A stretch of DNA of 64,000 nucleotides from DATCKG01 sp036562385. GTDB lineage: Bacteria > Bacillota > Sulfobacillia > Symbiobacteriales > Symbiobacteriaceae. Within the stretch, counting starts at the first letter, position 1. The number at the start of each line of letters is the position of its first letter. This document shows positions 16,462-24,933 of the stretch, piece by piece. The notes beneath the pieces were generated by a model, which was given only the letters and a program-made list of their open reading frames with translations, did not search any database and was not told where the DNA came from. The DNA lies in assembly GCA_036562385.1 (NCBI GenBank), contig DATCKG010000099.1, forward strand, positions 25,070 to 89,069. Reading direction: 5' to 3'. The translations under genes and the position numbers were made by a program.

Positions 16462-16490
16462 ATCATAGGGGTGTTCGCACTTTCTGTCAA
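16462..16490 (-). promoter_or_regulatory. Sigma-A promoter of rny
   Basis: On the minus strand TTGACA (16485-16490) and TATGAT (16462-16467) are separated by exactly 17 bases: a consensus -35 and a 5/6 -10. Transcription should start near 16455, giving a leader of about 275 bases before rny. Confidence 0.88.
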
Positions 16491-16510
16491 GGTTAGGAGA
16501 ATTCCGTCTG

Positions 16511-17236
16511 TTATCCCGCCAACACCCGCAACAGCCAGGTCTGCAGGCCCACCACGGCACCTCCCCGGGGCAGCATCTGCCCATGCCCCAGGTGGTAGGG
16601 GCCCAGGTCGAAGTGCCAGGTGGTGTTGATGTCCAGCAGCAGGCGTGCCACCTGGCCGTAACGGGGCCGCGGATCCTTCTCCAGGGCCGTCAGGTTCCGG
16701 ATCAGATGCAGGGCCGCTTCGTAGATCCGGGCCACGCTGTGAGCCAGGCCCCGGTGCACTTGCTCCTCCACGCCCAGCGAGGCGTACTTCAGGTCCAGCC
16801 GCTCATAGAGCAGGTGCCAGTATTCATATCGCCCTTCCAGCTTGGGCTGCTCCTCAGGGGAGAACTGGGGGACCGCGGGCTCCACCTCCTCCCGCAGTGC
16901 GACCTCCTCCGGATCCAGGTCCAGGCTGTCTACCAGTTGGTTGAAGGCCGGGGCGGAACCATGGGCCCACTGCCGGGCCCGCTCGGACCACCGCCAGAGG
17001 GCCATGACCTGCCGCCTCAGTTCCGCCCCGTCGCCATCGGCGGCCACCAGGATCGCCTCCACCAACCTGACCAGGTCCAGGCAGAGGAAGTAGAGCGCCG
17101 CCAGATCATGGGCCGGCAGGAAGGAGAGGTCCGGGTCGACCCCGGCCTCCTTAAGGCGCTGCCACAGCGTCTGAGCTAGCCCCGCGGGAGACGGCGTCCG
17201 CCGGGCTCTGGCCTCCGCCTCCTCCCACCACCGCAA
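16511..17236 (-). CDS. Hypothetical helical protein
   Basis: A 241 aa, largely alpha-helical soluble protein, acidic in the middle (DSLDLDPEEVALREEVEPAV), with a conserved-looking KLEGRYEYWHLLYERLDLKY segment and a C-terminal TTWHFDLGPYHLG. The start is a TTG with AAGGAGGCGG at ideal distance. It is followed by the rny promoter and preceded closely by another unknown gene at 17256-17600; the two probably form a pair. I recognise no domain. Confidence 0.7.
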   Translation of the reverse strand: MRWWEEAEARARRTPSPAGLAQTLWQRLKEAGVDPDLSFLPAHDLAALYFLCLDLVRLVEAILVAADGDGAELRRQVMALWRWSERARQWAHGSAPAFNQLVDSLDLDPEEVALREEVEPAVPQFSPEEQPKLEGRYEYWHLLYERLDLKYASLGVEEQVHRGLAHSVARIYEAALHLIRNLTALEKDPRPRYGQVARLLLDINTTWHFDLGPYHLGHGQMLPRGGAVVGLQTWLLRVLAG

Positions 17237-17255
17237 CGGAACCGCCTCCTTCCCG

Positions 17256-17600
17256 CTACAGCCGCCGCAGTCGCTCCCGCACCTCGGCGATCAGAAAATC
17301 CACGGGCTCCCGGATTTCGTCCCCGTCCTCCACTTTGGCGGCAAACTCCACCACCGTTCCCCGGTGGAGATAGACCACCAGCACGGAGCCCTTGGGGAAC
17401 CGGAAACACCACATGGCGTGGTCGTGCTCGCCGATGTGCGCGCTGGGCACGCCCAGCATCGACTTGATAATCAACCGGACCGGCCGCTCCCGGCCCTTGA
17501 TCAACTCCCGCCATTCCGCCCGCCGATACTCCAGCGGCGCGGTCAGCGGCAGGTAATTTCCAAAGACCTTTTGCTGCAGGAGAGTTTGGGGCGTCAGCAT
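17256..17600 (-). CDS. Hypothetical 114 aa protein
   Basis: A small soluble protein with a mixed alpha/beta pattern: LEYRRAEWRELIKGRERPV, a His-rich strand (AHIGEHDHAMWCFRF), SVLVVYLHRGTVVEFA, and a charged helical end. The ATG at 17600 is 14 bases from AGGAGG, which is long; an in-frame CTG one codon earlier is possible. It lies 19 bases before the start of the 241 aa gene, so the two are likely cotranscribed. No family recognised. Confidence 0.65.
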   Translation of the reverse strand: MLTPQTLLQQKVFGNYLPLTAPLEYRRAEWRELIKGRERPVRLIIKSMLGVPSAHIGEHDHAMWCFRFPKGSVLVVYLHRGTVVEFAAKVEDGDEIREPVDFLIAEVRERLRRL

Positions 17601-17702
17601 CAGGGTTTTTGTATCCTCCTTTGTTGCGTCAGTGCACCCCCGATCTTATCAATTTACCAAGACCAAGCAGACTTGTCCAGCGGGTGGGCCGGGGACGCGC
17701 GC

Positions 17703-17731
17703 AAAGGCCATCTCCAGGGGGAGATGGCCTT
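17703..17731 (-). terminator. Intrinsic terminator of the MsmX-type gene
   Basis: 12-bp stem AAGGCCATCTCC/GGAGATGGCCTT with a 4-base loop, followed by TGCGCG; the stem itself ends in TTT on the minus strand. Confidence 0.65.
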
Positions 17732-17753
17732 CGGCATCACGCAGCCGTACCGC

Positions 17754-18848
17754 TTACCTGACAGCCTTCTCGGTCTCGGGATCGAAGAGGTGAACCCGCT
17801 CGGTGTTGATGGCCAGGGTAATCTGATCGTCCGGCCGGAACCGCATGCCCGGATCCACCCGTGCCGTAAGCTGGTTCTCCCCGCTGGACAGGTAGAGGTA
17901 GATCTCCGAACCCAGGGGCTCCACCACCTCCACCCGGGCGGGTACCCGGGCGCCGGGGAACCGGTCCAGGGCGGCCGGGTCGGCCTCCACATCCTCCGGA
18001 CGAACGCCCAGGATCATTTCCTTATTGGCATAGGGCCTCGCAGCGGCCGCCAGCGCCTCCGGCAGACGGACGCTGAAGGTCTTGGTATGGAAGGTGGTGG
18101 CGTCCTCGGACAGATGTCCCTTCAGGAAGTTCATCGCCGGAGAACCGATAAAGCCGGCCACAAACAGGTTGGCGGGCTTGTCGTACAGTTCCTGGGGCGG
18201 AGCCACCTGCTGGATGACACCGTCCCGCATGACCACGATGCGGTCGCCCATGGTCATAGCCTCGACCTGGTCGTGGGTCACGTAAATGGTCGTGGTCTGC
18301 AGCCGCCGCTGCAGCTTGGACAGCTCCGTCCGCATCTGCAGGCGCAGCTTGGCGTCCAGGTTGGAAAGCGGCTCGTCCATCAGGAAGACCTTCGGGTTCC
18401 GGACGATTGCCCGTCCCAAGGCGACCCGCTGGCGCTGGCCGCCGGAAAGCTCCTTCGGCTTACGACCCAGCAGATGGCTCAGGCCAAGCATCTCCGCGGC
18501 TTCCTTCACACGCTTGTCAATCTCGTGCTTCGGCAGCTTCCGCAGCTTCAACCCGAAAGCCATGTTTTCGTACACGTTCATGTGGGGATAGAGCGCGTAG
18601 TTCTGGAAGACCATGGCGATGTCCCGGTCCTTCGGAGCCACGTGGTTCACCAGCCGGCCGTCGATGTAGATCTCACCGGAGGTGATCTCTTCCAGACCGG
18701 CGATCATGCGGAGGGTGGTGGACTTGCCGCAGCCGGAGGGACCGACGAAGACGATAAACTCCTGATCGGCGATGTCCAGCGTGAAGTCCTTGACCACCTT
18801 GACTTCGCCGAAATTCTTGTACACGTGACGGAGACTGACCTGTGCCAC
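17754..18848 (-). CDS. ABC transporter ATP-binding protein, MsmX/UgpC/MalK type
   Basis: A 364 aa multi-sugar transporter ATPase, close to the length of Bacillus MsmX (365). Walker A GPSGCGKST, the LSGGQRQRVALGRAIVR signature, Walker B VFLMDEPLSNLD, the H-loop TIYVTHDQVEAM, and a C-terminal regulatory OB (TOBE) domain from about residue 235 (GVRPEDVE) are all present. The GTG start has AAAGGAGG upstream; an ATG 34 codons earlier (18950) with GGGAGA is a possible alternative. No permease or binding-protein gene is near, so it is probably a shared ATPase serving several sugar importers. Confidence 0.94.
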   Translation of the reverse strand: MAQVSLRHVYKNFGEVKVVKDFTLDIADQEFIVFVGPSGCGKSTTLRMIAGLEEITSGEIYIDGRLVNHVAPKDRDIAMVFQNYALYPHMNVYENMAFGLKLRKLPKHEIDKRVKEAAEMLGLSHLLGRKPKELSGGQRQRVALGRAIVRNPKVFLMDEPLSNLDAKLRLQMRTELSKLQRRLQTTTIYVTHDQVEAMTMGDRIVVMRDGVIQQVAPPQELYDKPANLFVAGFIGSPAMNFLKGHLSEDATTFHTKTFSVRLPEALAAAARPYANKEMILGVRPEDVEADPAALDRFPGARVPARVEVVEPLGSEIYLYLSSGENQLTARVDPGMRFRPDDQITLAINTERVHLFDPETEKAVR

Positions 18849-19083
18849 TGCGAATCCTCCTTTGGCCCTTTGAGCCCTGGTGTATTCGGGGCGGGGCGGT
18901 CCCGGCCCGCTATCAATCGCCTCCCCGTCGGGGGAAAGCGTTGTAGCCATCAACAAATCTCCCAAAAACAAGGTCCTTCACCATCGTAGCCCGCCTGCAC
19001 ACTGAGCGGAAGTGCACATCCGCACTATGGTGTTAGTTCTTTTCAGCCATTGTTGCCGACGCCCCTTACCGTGACATCGGACC

Positions 19084-19129
19084 AAAGGGAAAGAACCACG
19101 CAGCTGGTCTGCCGCCAGCCGCGTGGTTC
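19084..19129 (-). terminator. Intrinsic terminator of the pseudouridine synthase gene
   Basis: 15-bp stem GAACCACGCGGCTGG/CCAGCTGCGTGGTTC (one mismatch) followed by TTTCCCTTT on the minus strand. The rest of 18849-19083 holds the GCGGA-N8-TCCGC dyad near 19009-19026 but no promoter I can defend. Confidence 0.85.
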
Positions 19130-19137
19130 TGCACGTC

Positions 19138-20109
19138 TTACGCTCTGGCCGCCCGGGAGCGCCGGGAAGGGGCGTTCCGGCGCCGGGACGCAGCGGCCGC
19201 CGCGCGCTCGGCCCGGGAAGGCCGCAGGCCCACCGCCGCTTTCAGTTCCGCCACTTCCCGAGTGGTCAGTTCGCGCCACTGTCCTACCGGCAAATCCCCC
19301 AGGTGCAGGGGGCCCAGCGTGGTCCGGCGCAGATGGATCACCTCATGGCCGATGGCCTCGCACATGCGGCGCACCTGCCGGTACCTGCCTTCGTGAATCC
19401 GGATCGAAAGCACCGCACTGTTGGGTGGATTGACGGCGATCATCTTCACATCTGCCGGTGCCGTGGGGCCGTCGTCCAGTTCGATCCCCTTCGCCAGCCG
19501 GCGAAGCTTGGCCGCACTGGGAACACCCCGGACCTTGACGATATAGGTCTTCTTCACCTGGTGGGACGGGTGCATGAGCCGGTAGGCCAGCTCCCCGTCG
19601 TTCGTCAGAAGCAAGAGCCCCTCGCTCTCGTAATCCAGCCGCCCCACCGGGTAGACGCGCTCGGCCACTTCGTCTCCCAGCAGGTCTATCACCTTGGGCC
19701 GCCCCTGCGGGTCGTAGAGAGTGGACACGTACCCCTTGGGCTTATTCAGCATGATGTAAACCAGTTTTTCGGGCTTGCCTAATGGCCGTCCGTCCACCTC
19801 GATTACGTCCCGTCCCGGCACCACTTTAGTCCCCAGTTTGGTGACCACCTTGCCGTTGACGGTAACTCGCCCGGCCAGGATCAGTTCCTCACTGTGCCGC
19901 CGGGACGCAACGCCGGCGTGAGCCATCACCTTTTGCAGCCGCTGGGCCACCAGAGCCTCCGCGGAGTCGTCCTCCCGGCCGCCCGATCCGGACGTGTTTG
20001 CTGTCGTGCCCCTGAAGATGGCTGCTCGTCCCTCCGAAGCGCCAGCCGCGGCCAAACCGCTCCGGTGGCCGCCGGTCTGCCGCCGGAGCTTCCGGGGCTT
20101 CTTTACCAT
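19138..20109 (-). CDS. Pseudouridine synthase, RluB/RsuA family
   Basis: Converts uridine to pseudouridine in ribosomal RNA. An S4 RNA-binding domain (RLQKVMAHAGVASRRHSEELI) is followed by the catalytic core with VGRLDYESEGLLLLTNDG, containing the catalytic Asp in GRLD, and the KKTYIVKVRG and RQVRRMCEAIGH segments typical of RluB. The 323 aa product has an unusual basic, Gly/Ala-rich N-terminal extension of about 55 residues before S4 and a matching Arg/Ala-rich C-terminal tail. The start has GAGGTG upstream. The exact target position in 23S RNA is assigned only by family. Confidence 0.92.
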   Translation of the reverse strand: MVKKPRKLRRQTGGHRSGLAAAGASEGRAAIFRGTTANTSGSGGREDDSAEALVAQRLQKVMAHAGVASRRHSEELILAGRVTVNGKVVTKLGTKVVPGRDVIEVDGRPLGKPEKLVYIMLNKPKGYVSTLYDPQGRPKVIDLLGDEVAERVYPVGRLDYESEGLLLLTNDGELAYRLMHPSHQVKKTYIVKVRGVPSAAKLRRLAKGIELDDGPTAPADVKMIAVNPPNSAVLSIRIHEGRYRQVRRMCEAIGHEVIHLRRTTLGPLHLGDLPVGQWRELTTREVAELKAAVGLRPSRAERAAAAASRRRNAPSRRSRAARA

Positions 20110-20208
20110 GGGCGCAACACCTCACCATCGGACAATTGCGGTCATAGGATGGGGTACTCTGCCATGCCAGTGCCACAGCCCATCGGCGTTCGGAGGTGAA
20201 CCGCAGGG

Positions 20209-20667
20209 GTGAGACTGGGCCTGGAACTTTTCGCCAAGCAGCCCGCAGCCATACGGCTGGGAACCTTTTTTGAAACCTGGCTGGCCACACCCGCGGGGAC
20301 CGTCCGCCGCTCCCTGGGGCGGGATGAATACCACCTGGAACTCCTGCTGCCAGCAGGGCGGCGTCTGGCTGCCACGGGGCGAACCCACATCAGTCAGGTA
20401 GACCTGGAAAAAGCAGGACTGGGTAGCAACCAGGCTCGAGGTGCGCAGCTCGTCCCCGCCCCACTGGAACCCGGTGTGCCCATGATCTTGGGAATCCGCA
20501 CCAACCTCTTTCTGAGCCTTCCCGCCCTGTATCAGGGCTGCCGGCTGCGGCTCTTGCGGGATGGCCTGGACCCCCTGGACTGCGACCTCACGGAGCCGCG
20601 CATCGCCGCCCAGGAAGTGGCCGCAGGACGCTACATTGTGGAGATCAGCCGGCTGCTGAATCCCTGA
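20209..20667 (+). CDS. Hypothetical 152 aa protein
   Basis: A plus-strand gene between two minus-strand genes. The GTG start is preceded by CGGAGGTGAACCGCAGGG. The product has a hydrophobic/beta-rich pattern (LGTFFETWLATPAG, HLELLLPAGRRL, MILGIRTNLFLSLPAL) and ends IVEISRLLNP. No signal peptide, metal site or known motif is visible, and I cannot name a family. Codon-position GC looks like real coding sequence. Confidence 0.6.
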   Translation: MRLGLELFAKQPAAIRLGTFFETWLATPAGTVRRSLGRDEYHLELLLPAGRRLAATGRTHISQVDLEKAGLGSNQARGAQLVPAPLEPGVPMILGIRTNLFLSLPALYQGCRLRLLRDGLDPLDCDLTEPRIAAQEVAAGRYIVEISRLLNP

Positions 20668-20684
20668 GCCGGCTTCCTCCTTCT

Positions 20685-21146
20685 TCAGTCTTCCACGCGG
20701 GCGATCAGTTCAACCTCGCAGGCCGAATCCAGGGGAAGCTCCGAGACGCCCACCGCCGAACGGGCGTGCCGCCCCGCCTCGCCGAAAACCGCCTGGTACA
20801 GTTCCGAGGCGCCGTTGGCTACCCCGGGCTGCCCGGTGAACCCCGGTGCACTGCTGACAAAAACCGTGACCTTCACGATCTGCCGGACCTTGTCGAGTGA
20901 TCCCACGGCAGACTTGAGAACGGCCAGCGTGTTGACGGCACACAGCCGGGCCGCCTCATATCCCTGTTCCGGGGTCAGGTCACGGCCCACCTTGCCCTTG
21001 TACTTCAGTTCGCCGTCCGCCACCGCGATCTGCCCGCTGACGAAAACCAAGTCCCCGCTCCGGACAAAGGGAACGTATGCGGCCACCGGTTTGGGGGCCT
21101 CAGGCAGGGACAGTCCCAACTCCCTTAGTTTCGCTTCGACGCTCAT
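20685..21146 (-). CDS. RidA/YjgF-family protein
   Basis: A 153 aa member of the Rid family, which hydrolyses reactive enamine/imine intermediates. It has VPFVRSGDLVFVSGQIAV near the N-terminus and a C-terminal ARSAVGVSELPLDSACEVELIA with the family SAV-V-LP signature. The Arg normally near position 105 of RidA (GxxxPARxAVxV) is represented by HARSAVGV. It belongs to the slightly longer (about 150 aa) subgroup whose activity is less certain than that of canonical RidA. AAGGAGG precedes the ATG at 21146. Confidence 0.88.
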   Translation of the reverse strand: MSVEAKLRELGLSLPEAPKPVAAYVPFVRSGDLVFVSGQIAVADGELKYKGKVGRDLTPEQGYEAARLCAVNTLAVLKSAVGSLDKVRQIVKVTVFVSSAPGFTGQPGVANGASELYQAVFGEAGRHARSAVGVSELPLDSACEVELIARVED

Positions 21147-21204
21147 GCTGAAGCGGCCTCCTTGCGGCATTCCAGCGATATCCTTTCCCATTGTTACCAC
21201 AAGG

Positions 21205-21735
21205 TCAGCCGAAAAACCAGTTGCAGACATACAGGGCGGACAGAAAGCCGGCAAAATCGGCAGCAAGCCCCACCACCGGCGCGTAGCGGGGGCGGCGCAC
21301 ACCCACCGAACCAAAGTAGACCGTCAGCACATAAAAGGTGGTATCGGTGGAGCCCTGCATGACAGAGGCCAGGCGTCCAATAAAGGAGTCCGGATGCTGG
21401 GTCTTCAGCAGGTCGGCCGTCACCGCCAGGGCCCCGGCTCCGGACAGGGGCCTGACGATCATCAGTGGCAAGATCTCGGTGGGAAAGCCCAGCCGAGCCG
21501 TCACCGGGCTGATGAGCCGGGCCACCAGATCCATGGCACCGGACTCCCGGAAGACGGCCAGGGCGACCATCATCCCCACCAGATAGGGGACGATCCGCAC
21601 GGTGATCTGAAGGCCCTCTTCCGCTCCCTCGATGAACGTTTCATACACCTTCACCCGGCGGAAAGCACCCCATAGGGGGATGCCCGCCAGCAGGGCGGGA
21701 ATCGCCCACAGGGAAAGGGCACTCACCCAGGACAT
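21205..21735 (-). CDS. spmB: Spore maturation protein B
   Basis: A 176 aa integral membrane protein of the nucleoside-recognition (gate) domain family, with a conserved VMQGSTDTTFYVLTVYFG segment and IVRPLSGAGALAVTADL. SpmA and SpmB together are needed for full spore core dehydration in Bacillus and Clostridium. The gene follows spmA by 4 bases, so the two are coupled, and the length matches the family (about 178). Confidence 0.95.
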   Translation of the reverse strand: MSWVSALSLWAIPALLAGIPLWGAFRRVKVYETFIEGAEEGLQITVRIVPYLVGMMVALAVFRESGAMDLVARLISPVTARLGFPTEILPLMIVRPLSGAGALAVTADLLKTQHPDSFIGRLASVMQGSTDTTFYVLTVYFGSVGVRRPRYAPVVGLAADFAGFLSALYVCNWFFG

Positions 21736-21739
21736 GGGA

Positions 21740-22333
21740 TCACCTCCCCCGGGCCCGGAGGGACTGCCTCACCAGCCAGTCCAGCAGGATCCCCACGACC
21801 CCTGCGAAGGTGGAGGCGATCAGGGTCGCCCCTACAATTTCCGCGGGGTTCGCCGACCCGGAAGCCGCCCGCAAAGCGATGATGGAACCGGGAATCAGCG
21901 TGATGCAGGACGTGTTCAGGGCCAGGAAGGTGCACATCGCCTCAGTGGCGGTCTCCTTGTCGCCGTCGTTGAGCCGCTGGAGCTCCTGCATTGCCTTCAG
22001 CCCCATCGGGGTGGCAGCGGAACCGAGGCCCAGCATGTTGGCCGAGATGTTCATCAGGATGGCGCCCACCGCCGGATGATCCCGGGGCACCGACGGAAAG
22101 AGCCAGCGGACCAGGGGCCTGAGCAGCCAGGCCAGCCCCTCCATCAGCCCGCTGCGCTCGGCGATCTTCATGAGCCCCATCCAGAGAGCGTTGAGGCCGG
22201 CCAACCCGATCATGGTGTCGATCGCCAGCCTTGCGGCTGCGAAGGCGGCGTCGGTGACGGCCTGGGCCTTGCCGGTATGGGCGGCCACCGCGACCCCGAC
22301 CACCATGAGAAACAGCCAGATTCCATTCAACAC
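21740..22333 (-). CDS. spmA: Spore maturation protein A
   Basis: A 197 aa membrane protein (Bacillus SpmA 196) with the conserved ISANMLGLGSAATPMGLKAM core and a CTFLALNTSCITLIP segment. It partners SpmB in the forespore or mother-cell membrane. I chose the GTG at 22333 with GGGAGGTGGCGCCG upstream; a longer frame exists but gives a non-homologous N-terminus. Sporulation-specific control is expected, but I could not find a convincing sigma-E or sigma-G promoter. Confidence 0.95.
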   Translation of the reverse strand: MLNGIWLFLMVVGVAVAAHTGKAQAVTDAAFAAARLAIDTMIGLAGLNALWMGLMKIAERSGLMEGLAWLLRPLVRWLFPSVPRDHPAVGAILMNISANMLGLGSAATPMGLKAMQELQRLNDGDKETATEAMCTFLALNTSCITLIPGSIIALRAASGSANPAEIVGATLIASTFAGVVGILLDWLVRQSLRARGR

Positions 22334-22436
22334 CGGCGCCACCTCCCGGATACCAATCCGGTCCATCTCTATGCGTTCCCACCGGAAAGCATGTCCCCTT
22401 CCGGGAGGGACCGGCTGCCGGAAAAGGCGTCCGAGA

Positions 22437-23690
22437 TCAGGCGGCAGCATGAACCCGACGGTGGCCGAGCCTGCCCCGGTGTGCCAGCAAGTAAAACCCC
22501 ATGGAGGTGGAAAACCGGGCGACAGAGGATAGGATCAGGGCGTTGCGGGCGGTCACCGCGGCCATCAAGTGCGCCCCCACCACCGGAGCGATGGCAGCGC
22601 TGAGGCACACCAGGGCCGCGTGCACCGACAGATAGACAGGCCGCCCCTCCCTTGGGGAGACGTCCAGCAGGGTGTTGAGGACAAACAGGTTGACCCCTGC
22701 CACTCCGATGCCGAAGAAGAGGTTGACCACCATGACCCAAAAAGGACTGGGGGCCAGGGCGGTCAGCACCGGCGCCATGGCCAGAATCATGCTCGATATC
22801 GCCAGCATGCGAAGGTTGCCTACCCGCTGGGCCTTGCGGGCGAGGAACGGGTACGCAATCACGGCGGACAGGCTGTTGGCCAACGTGACAAGGCTGATCC
22901 AGGTGTTGTTCATCCCCAGGTCCGTCACCTGATAACGGGTGAAGATCGGCCCAGCCATCTGCCAGGTAAAGTGAAAGGGGATGGAGCAACAGACAAAGGC
23001 CAGAAACGGCCGGTGGCGAAAGACCGCCACGTGGGTCCGCCATCCGGTTTCTGGCCTGCTGGGGGTGGCGGCAGGCGGCTCGGGTCCCCCCTGCGCCGCC
23101 GTCCAATTGTCAGGTTCCCGCATGCGGAGAAAGAGCCAGATTTCCACCAACCCGCTCAGGAACGAAAGGAAGAAGAGGATCTGGTACCCCTGTGGGTACG
23201 AAAACAGGTGGTCCAAGGCCCAGCCGGCAAGTAACACGGTGATCATGCCGGCGCCGGTGGCCCAGGCGTTGCGGGCCGCAAAGACCTTGCCCCGCTCTTC
23301 CACCGGAAAGATATCCGCCAGGAAAGATTGCTGAGCTGTGTTTCCCACCGAATTGGGAGCCACGATGAGCACCCAAAAGAGAATCAGCGCCCAGACCCGC
23401 CAGGCCACCGGGAACCAGGGTACTGCCGCCGCCCCCAGTGCAGCGCTGCGGCTGACCAGCTGGATCACCGCGATCCACGCCTGCTTGTGAGGGGACTGGG
23501 CTATGGCAGAGGCTAAGAACAGCACCGCCACCACACTGGCCACCTGCGGCCAGGAGTTGAGGTAGCCGAGCTGGAGGTCATCCGCCCCTAACCGTACTGC
23601 AAAGACCGCCACATATGTGTTGACGATGTTCAGGAAGATGGCTTGGACTGCAGCGTTCCAGACGTTGTAGCGTTGATTGCGTTGATCCAC
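22437..23690 (-). CDS. MFS transporter
   Basis: A 417 aa major facilitator with about 12 hydrophobic segments. The N-terminus (NVWNAAVQAIFLNIVNTYVAVFAV) and the ADIFPVEERGKVFAARN loop resemble the uncharacterised group of MFS proteins found in high-GC Bacillota. GTG start with CGGAGG at good distance. An extended -10 promoter lies upstream at 23740-23745. The substrate cannot be predicted. Confidence 0.85.
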   Translation of the reverse strand: MDQRNQRYNVWNAAVQAIFLNIVNTYVAVFAVRLGADDLQLGYLNSWPQVASVVAVLFLASAIAQSPHKQAWIAVIQLVSRSAALGAAAVPWFPVAWRVWALILFWVLIVAPNSVGNTAQQSFLADIFPVEERGKVFAARNAWATGAGMITVLLAGWALDHLFSYPQGYQILFFLSFLSGLVEIWLFLRMREPDNWTAAQGGPEPPAATPSRPETGWRTHVAVFRHRPFLAFVCCSIPFHFTWQMAGPIFTRYQVTDLGMNNTWISLVTLANSLSAVIAYPFLARKAQRVGNLRMLAISSMILAMAPVLTALAPSPFWVMVVNLFFGIGVAGVNLFVLNTLLDVSPREGRPVYLSVHAALVCLSAAIAPVVGAHLMAAVTARNALILSSVARFSTSMGFYLLAHRGRLGHRRVHAAA

Positions 23691-23739
23691 GGGATGAACC
23701 TCCGCATCGTTGCAAAGCACTTGCTGCCAAACTTATTCT

Positions 23740-23745
23740 ATTATA
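23740..23745 (-). promoter_or_regulatory. Extended -10 promoter of the MFS gene
   Basis: TGCTATAAT on the minus strand (TATAAT at 23740-23745 with a TG motif), with CTGTCC 17 bases upstream as a weak -35. About 50 bases before the start codon. On the plus strand TTGCAA-N18-TATTCT at 23710-23739 could serve the ylxY-like gene. Confidence 0.55.
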
Positions 23746-23814
23746 GCACGCTGGTAATACGCGGACAGCCCTGCCCATACGTTTTCCAGTAAGGAAGACA
23801 AGGGGGGATGTCCG

Positions 23815-24882
23815 GTGCTCCAGCGGCGGTGGACCCTGTTCCGGGTGGTGCGGATCAACCGCTGGTCACTGGCCCTGGTCCTTGCCGGCGCGCTCGCCCT
23901 GCTGCTCCTGCCTCCTTCCCGTCTGGTGCCAGCAGCCGGAACCGGGGAGCAGCGGGTGGCCGAGGGCGTGACGCTCCTGGGCCGGGACTTTTCCGGCAAA
24001 ACCGAGGCCGAGGCCAAAGCCATGTTGAAGGGGATGCGTTCGGCCCTGGAGAGTCCACCCATCAACGCCCGGGAGGAGCGGGATGCCCGGGGCATCCGCC
24101 TGGTTACCCCGGAACTCAACGGGCTCCGCCTGGACGTCAACGCCACCTGGGCCCGGCTGGCCGCGGCCCCTCGGAATACCCGGGTGGAACCAGCCTTTCA
24201 GGTGGAAACGCCCTCCCGCCAGCTGGCCGATTACCCCCTGGGCGTCATCCACAGGGGGAACCCAAACAAACAGGCGGTTACCCTGATGATCAACGTGGAT
24301 TGGGGAACCCCTGAACTGGAGCAGATGCTTCCGATTCTGAAGCAGCGGGGCGTGAAGGTCACCTTTTTCGTCTCCGGCACGTGGGCTGAAAAGAACCGGG
24401 AACTGCTGCGCCGGATGGCCCGGGAGGGACATGAGATCGCCACCCACGGCCACCGGCTCACCCACGGCCCCAAGGAACTGGCCGCCGCCGGCCGGCTGAA
24501 GGCAGACATCGCACAATCCGTGGCGGTGATTCAAGCGATCACCGACCAGCCGGTTCGGTACTACGCGCCCCACATGTCCGAGGTCAGCCAGGCCATCGTG
24601 GAAACAGCGTCCGCCCTGGGGCTCCGCACCGTGCTGCCCAGTCTGGACACCGTGGACTGGCACAGCCAGACCACTCCCCAGCTAATCCTGAGCCGTCTGC
24701 AGAAGGCCGGTCCCGGGGACCTGATCCTGCTGCATCCCAAGCCCAACACCGTGCAGGTGCTGGATACCGCCATCGGCCAGTTGGAGCAGCGGGGGCTGAA
24801 GCCCGTCACCTTGAGCGAAATGCTCAGCCCCGACCCCGAGGTTCCTACCGCCGCCGCCCACCCGGTCCTTCGTACGCAGTAA
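23815..24882 (+). CDS. ylxY: Sporulation polysaccharide-deacetylase-like protein (YlxY type)
   Basis: A 355 aa exported protein with an N-terminal membrane anchor (WSLALVLAGALALLLLPP) and a NodB fold. The first catalytic motif, normally TFDDG, reads NVDWG, so the catalytic Asp is replaced by Trp; HGHRLTHG keeps two His and RYYAPH the third motif. This degenerate pattern is that of the sporulation protein group typified by YlxY, so deacetylase activity is doubtful. GTG start after AAGGGGGGATGTCCG. It ends in a strong terminator. Confidence 0.85.
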   Translation: MLQRRWTLFRVVRINRWSLALVLAGALALLLLPPSRLVPAAGTGEQRVAEGVTLLGRDFSGKTEAEAKAMLKGMRSALESPPINAREERDARGIRLVTPELNGLRLDVNATWARLAAAPRNTRVEPAFQVETPSRQLADYPLGVIHRGNPNKQAVTLMINVDWGTPELEQMLPILKQRGVKVTFFVSGTWAEKNRELLRRMAREGHEIATHGHRLTHGPKELAAAGRLKADIAQSVAVIQAITDQPVRYYAPHMSEVSQAIVETASALGLRTVLPSLDTVDWHSQTTPQLILSRLQKAGPGDLILLHPKPNTVQVLDTAIGQLEQRGLKPVTLSEMLSPDPEVPTAAAHPVLRTQ

Positions 24883-24885
24883 AGA

Positions 24886-24927
24886 GGGCTGTCCCGGAGC
24901 AAGCGGCTCCGGAGACAGCCCTTTTTT
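24886..24927. terminator. Intrinsic terminator between convergent genes
   Basis: Stem of about 15 bp (GGGCTGTCCCGGAGC with GCTCCGGAGACAGCCC, one mismatch/bulge) followed by TTTTTT on the plus strand; the minus reading has a short TCTTT. Confidence 0.92.
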
Positions 24928-24933
24928 CGCTCA

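Noticed and set aside
19009..19026. GCGGA-N8-TCCGC dyad upstream of the MsmX-type gene as a sugar-regulator operator
   Set aside because: Short arms in GC-rich DNA arise easily by chance and no promoter could be placed beside it; not listed as a feature.
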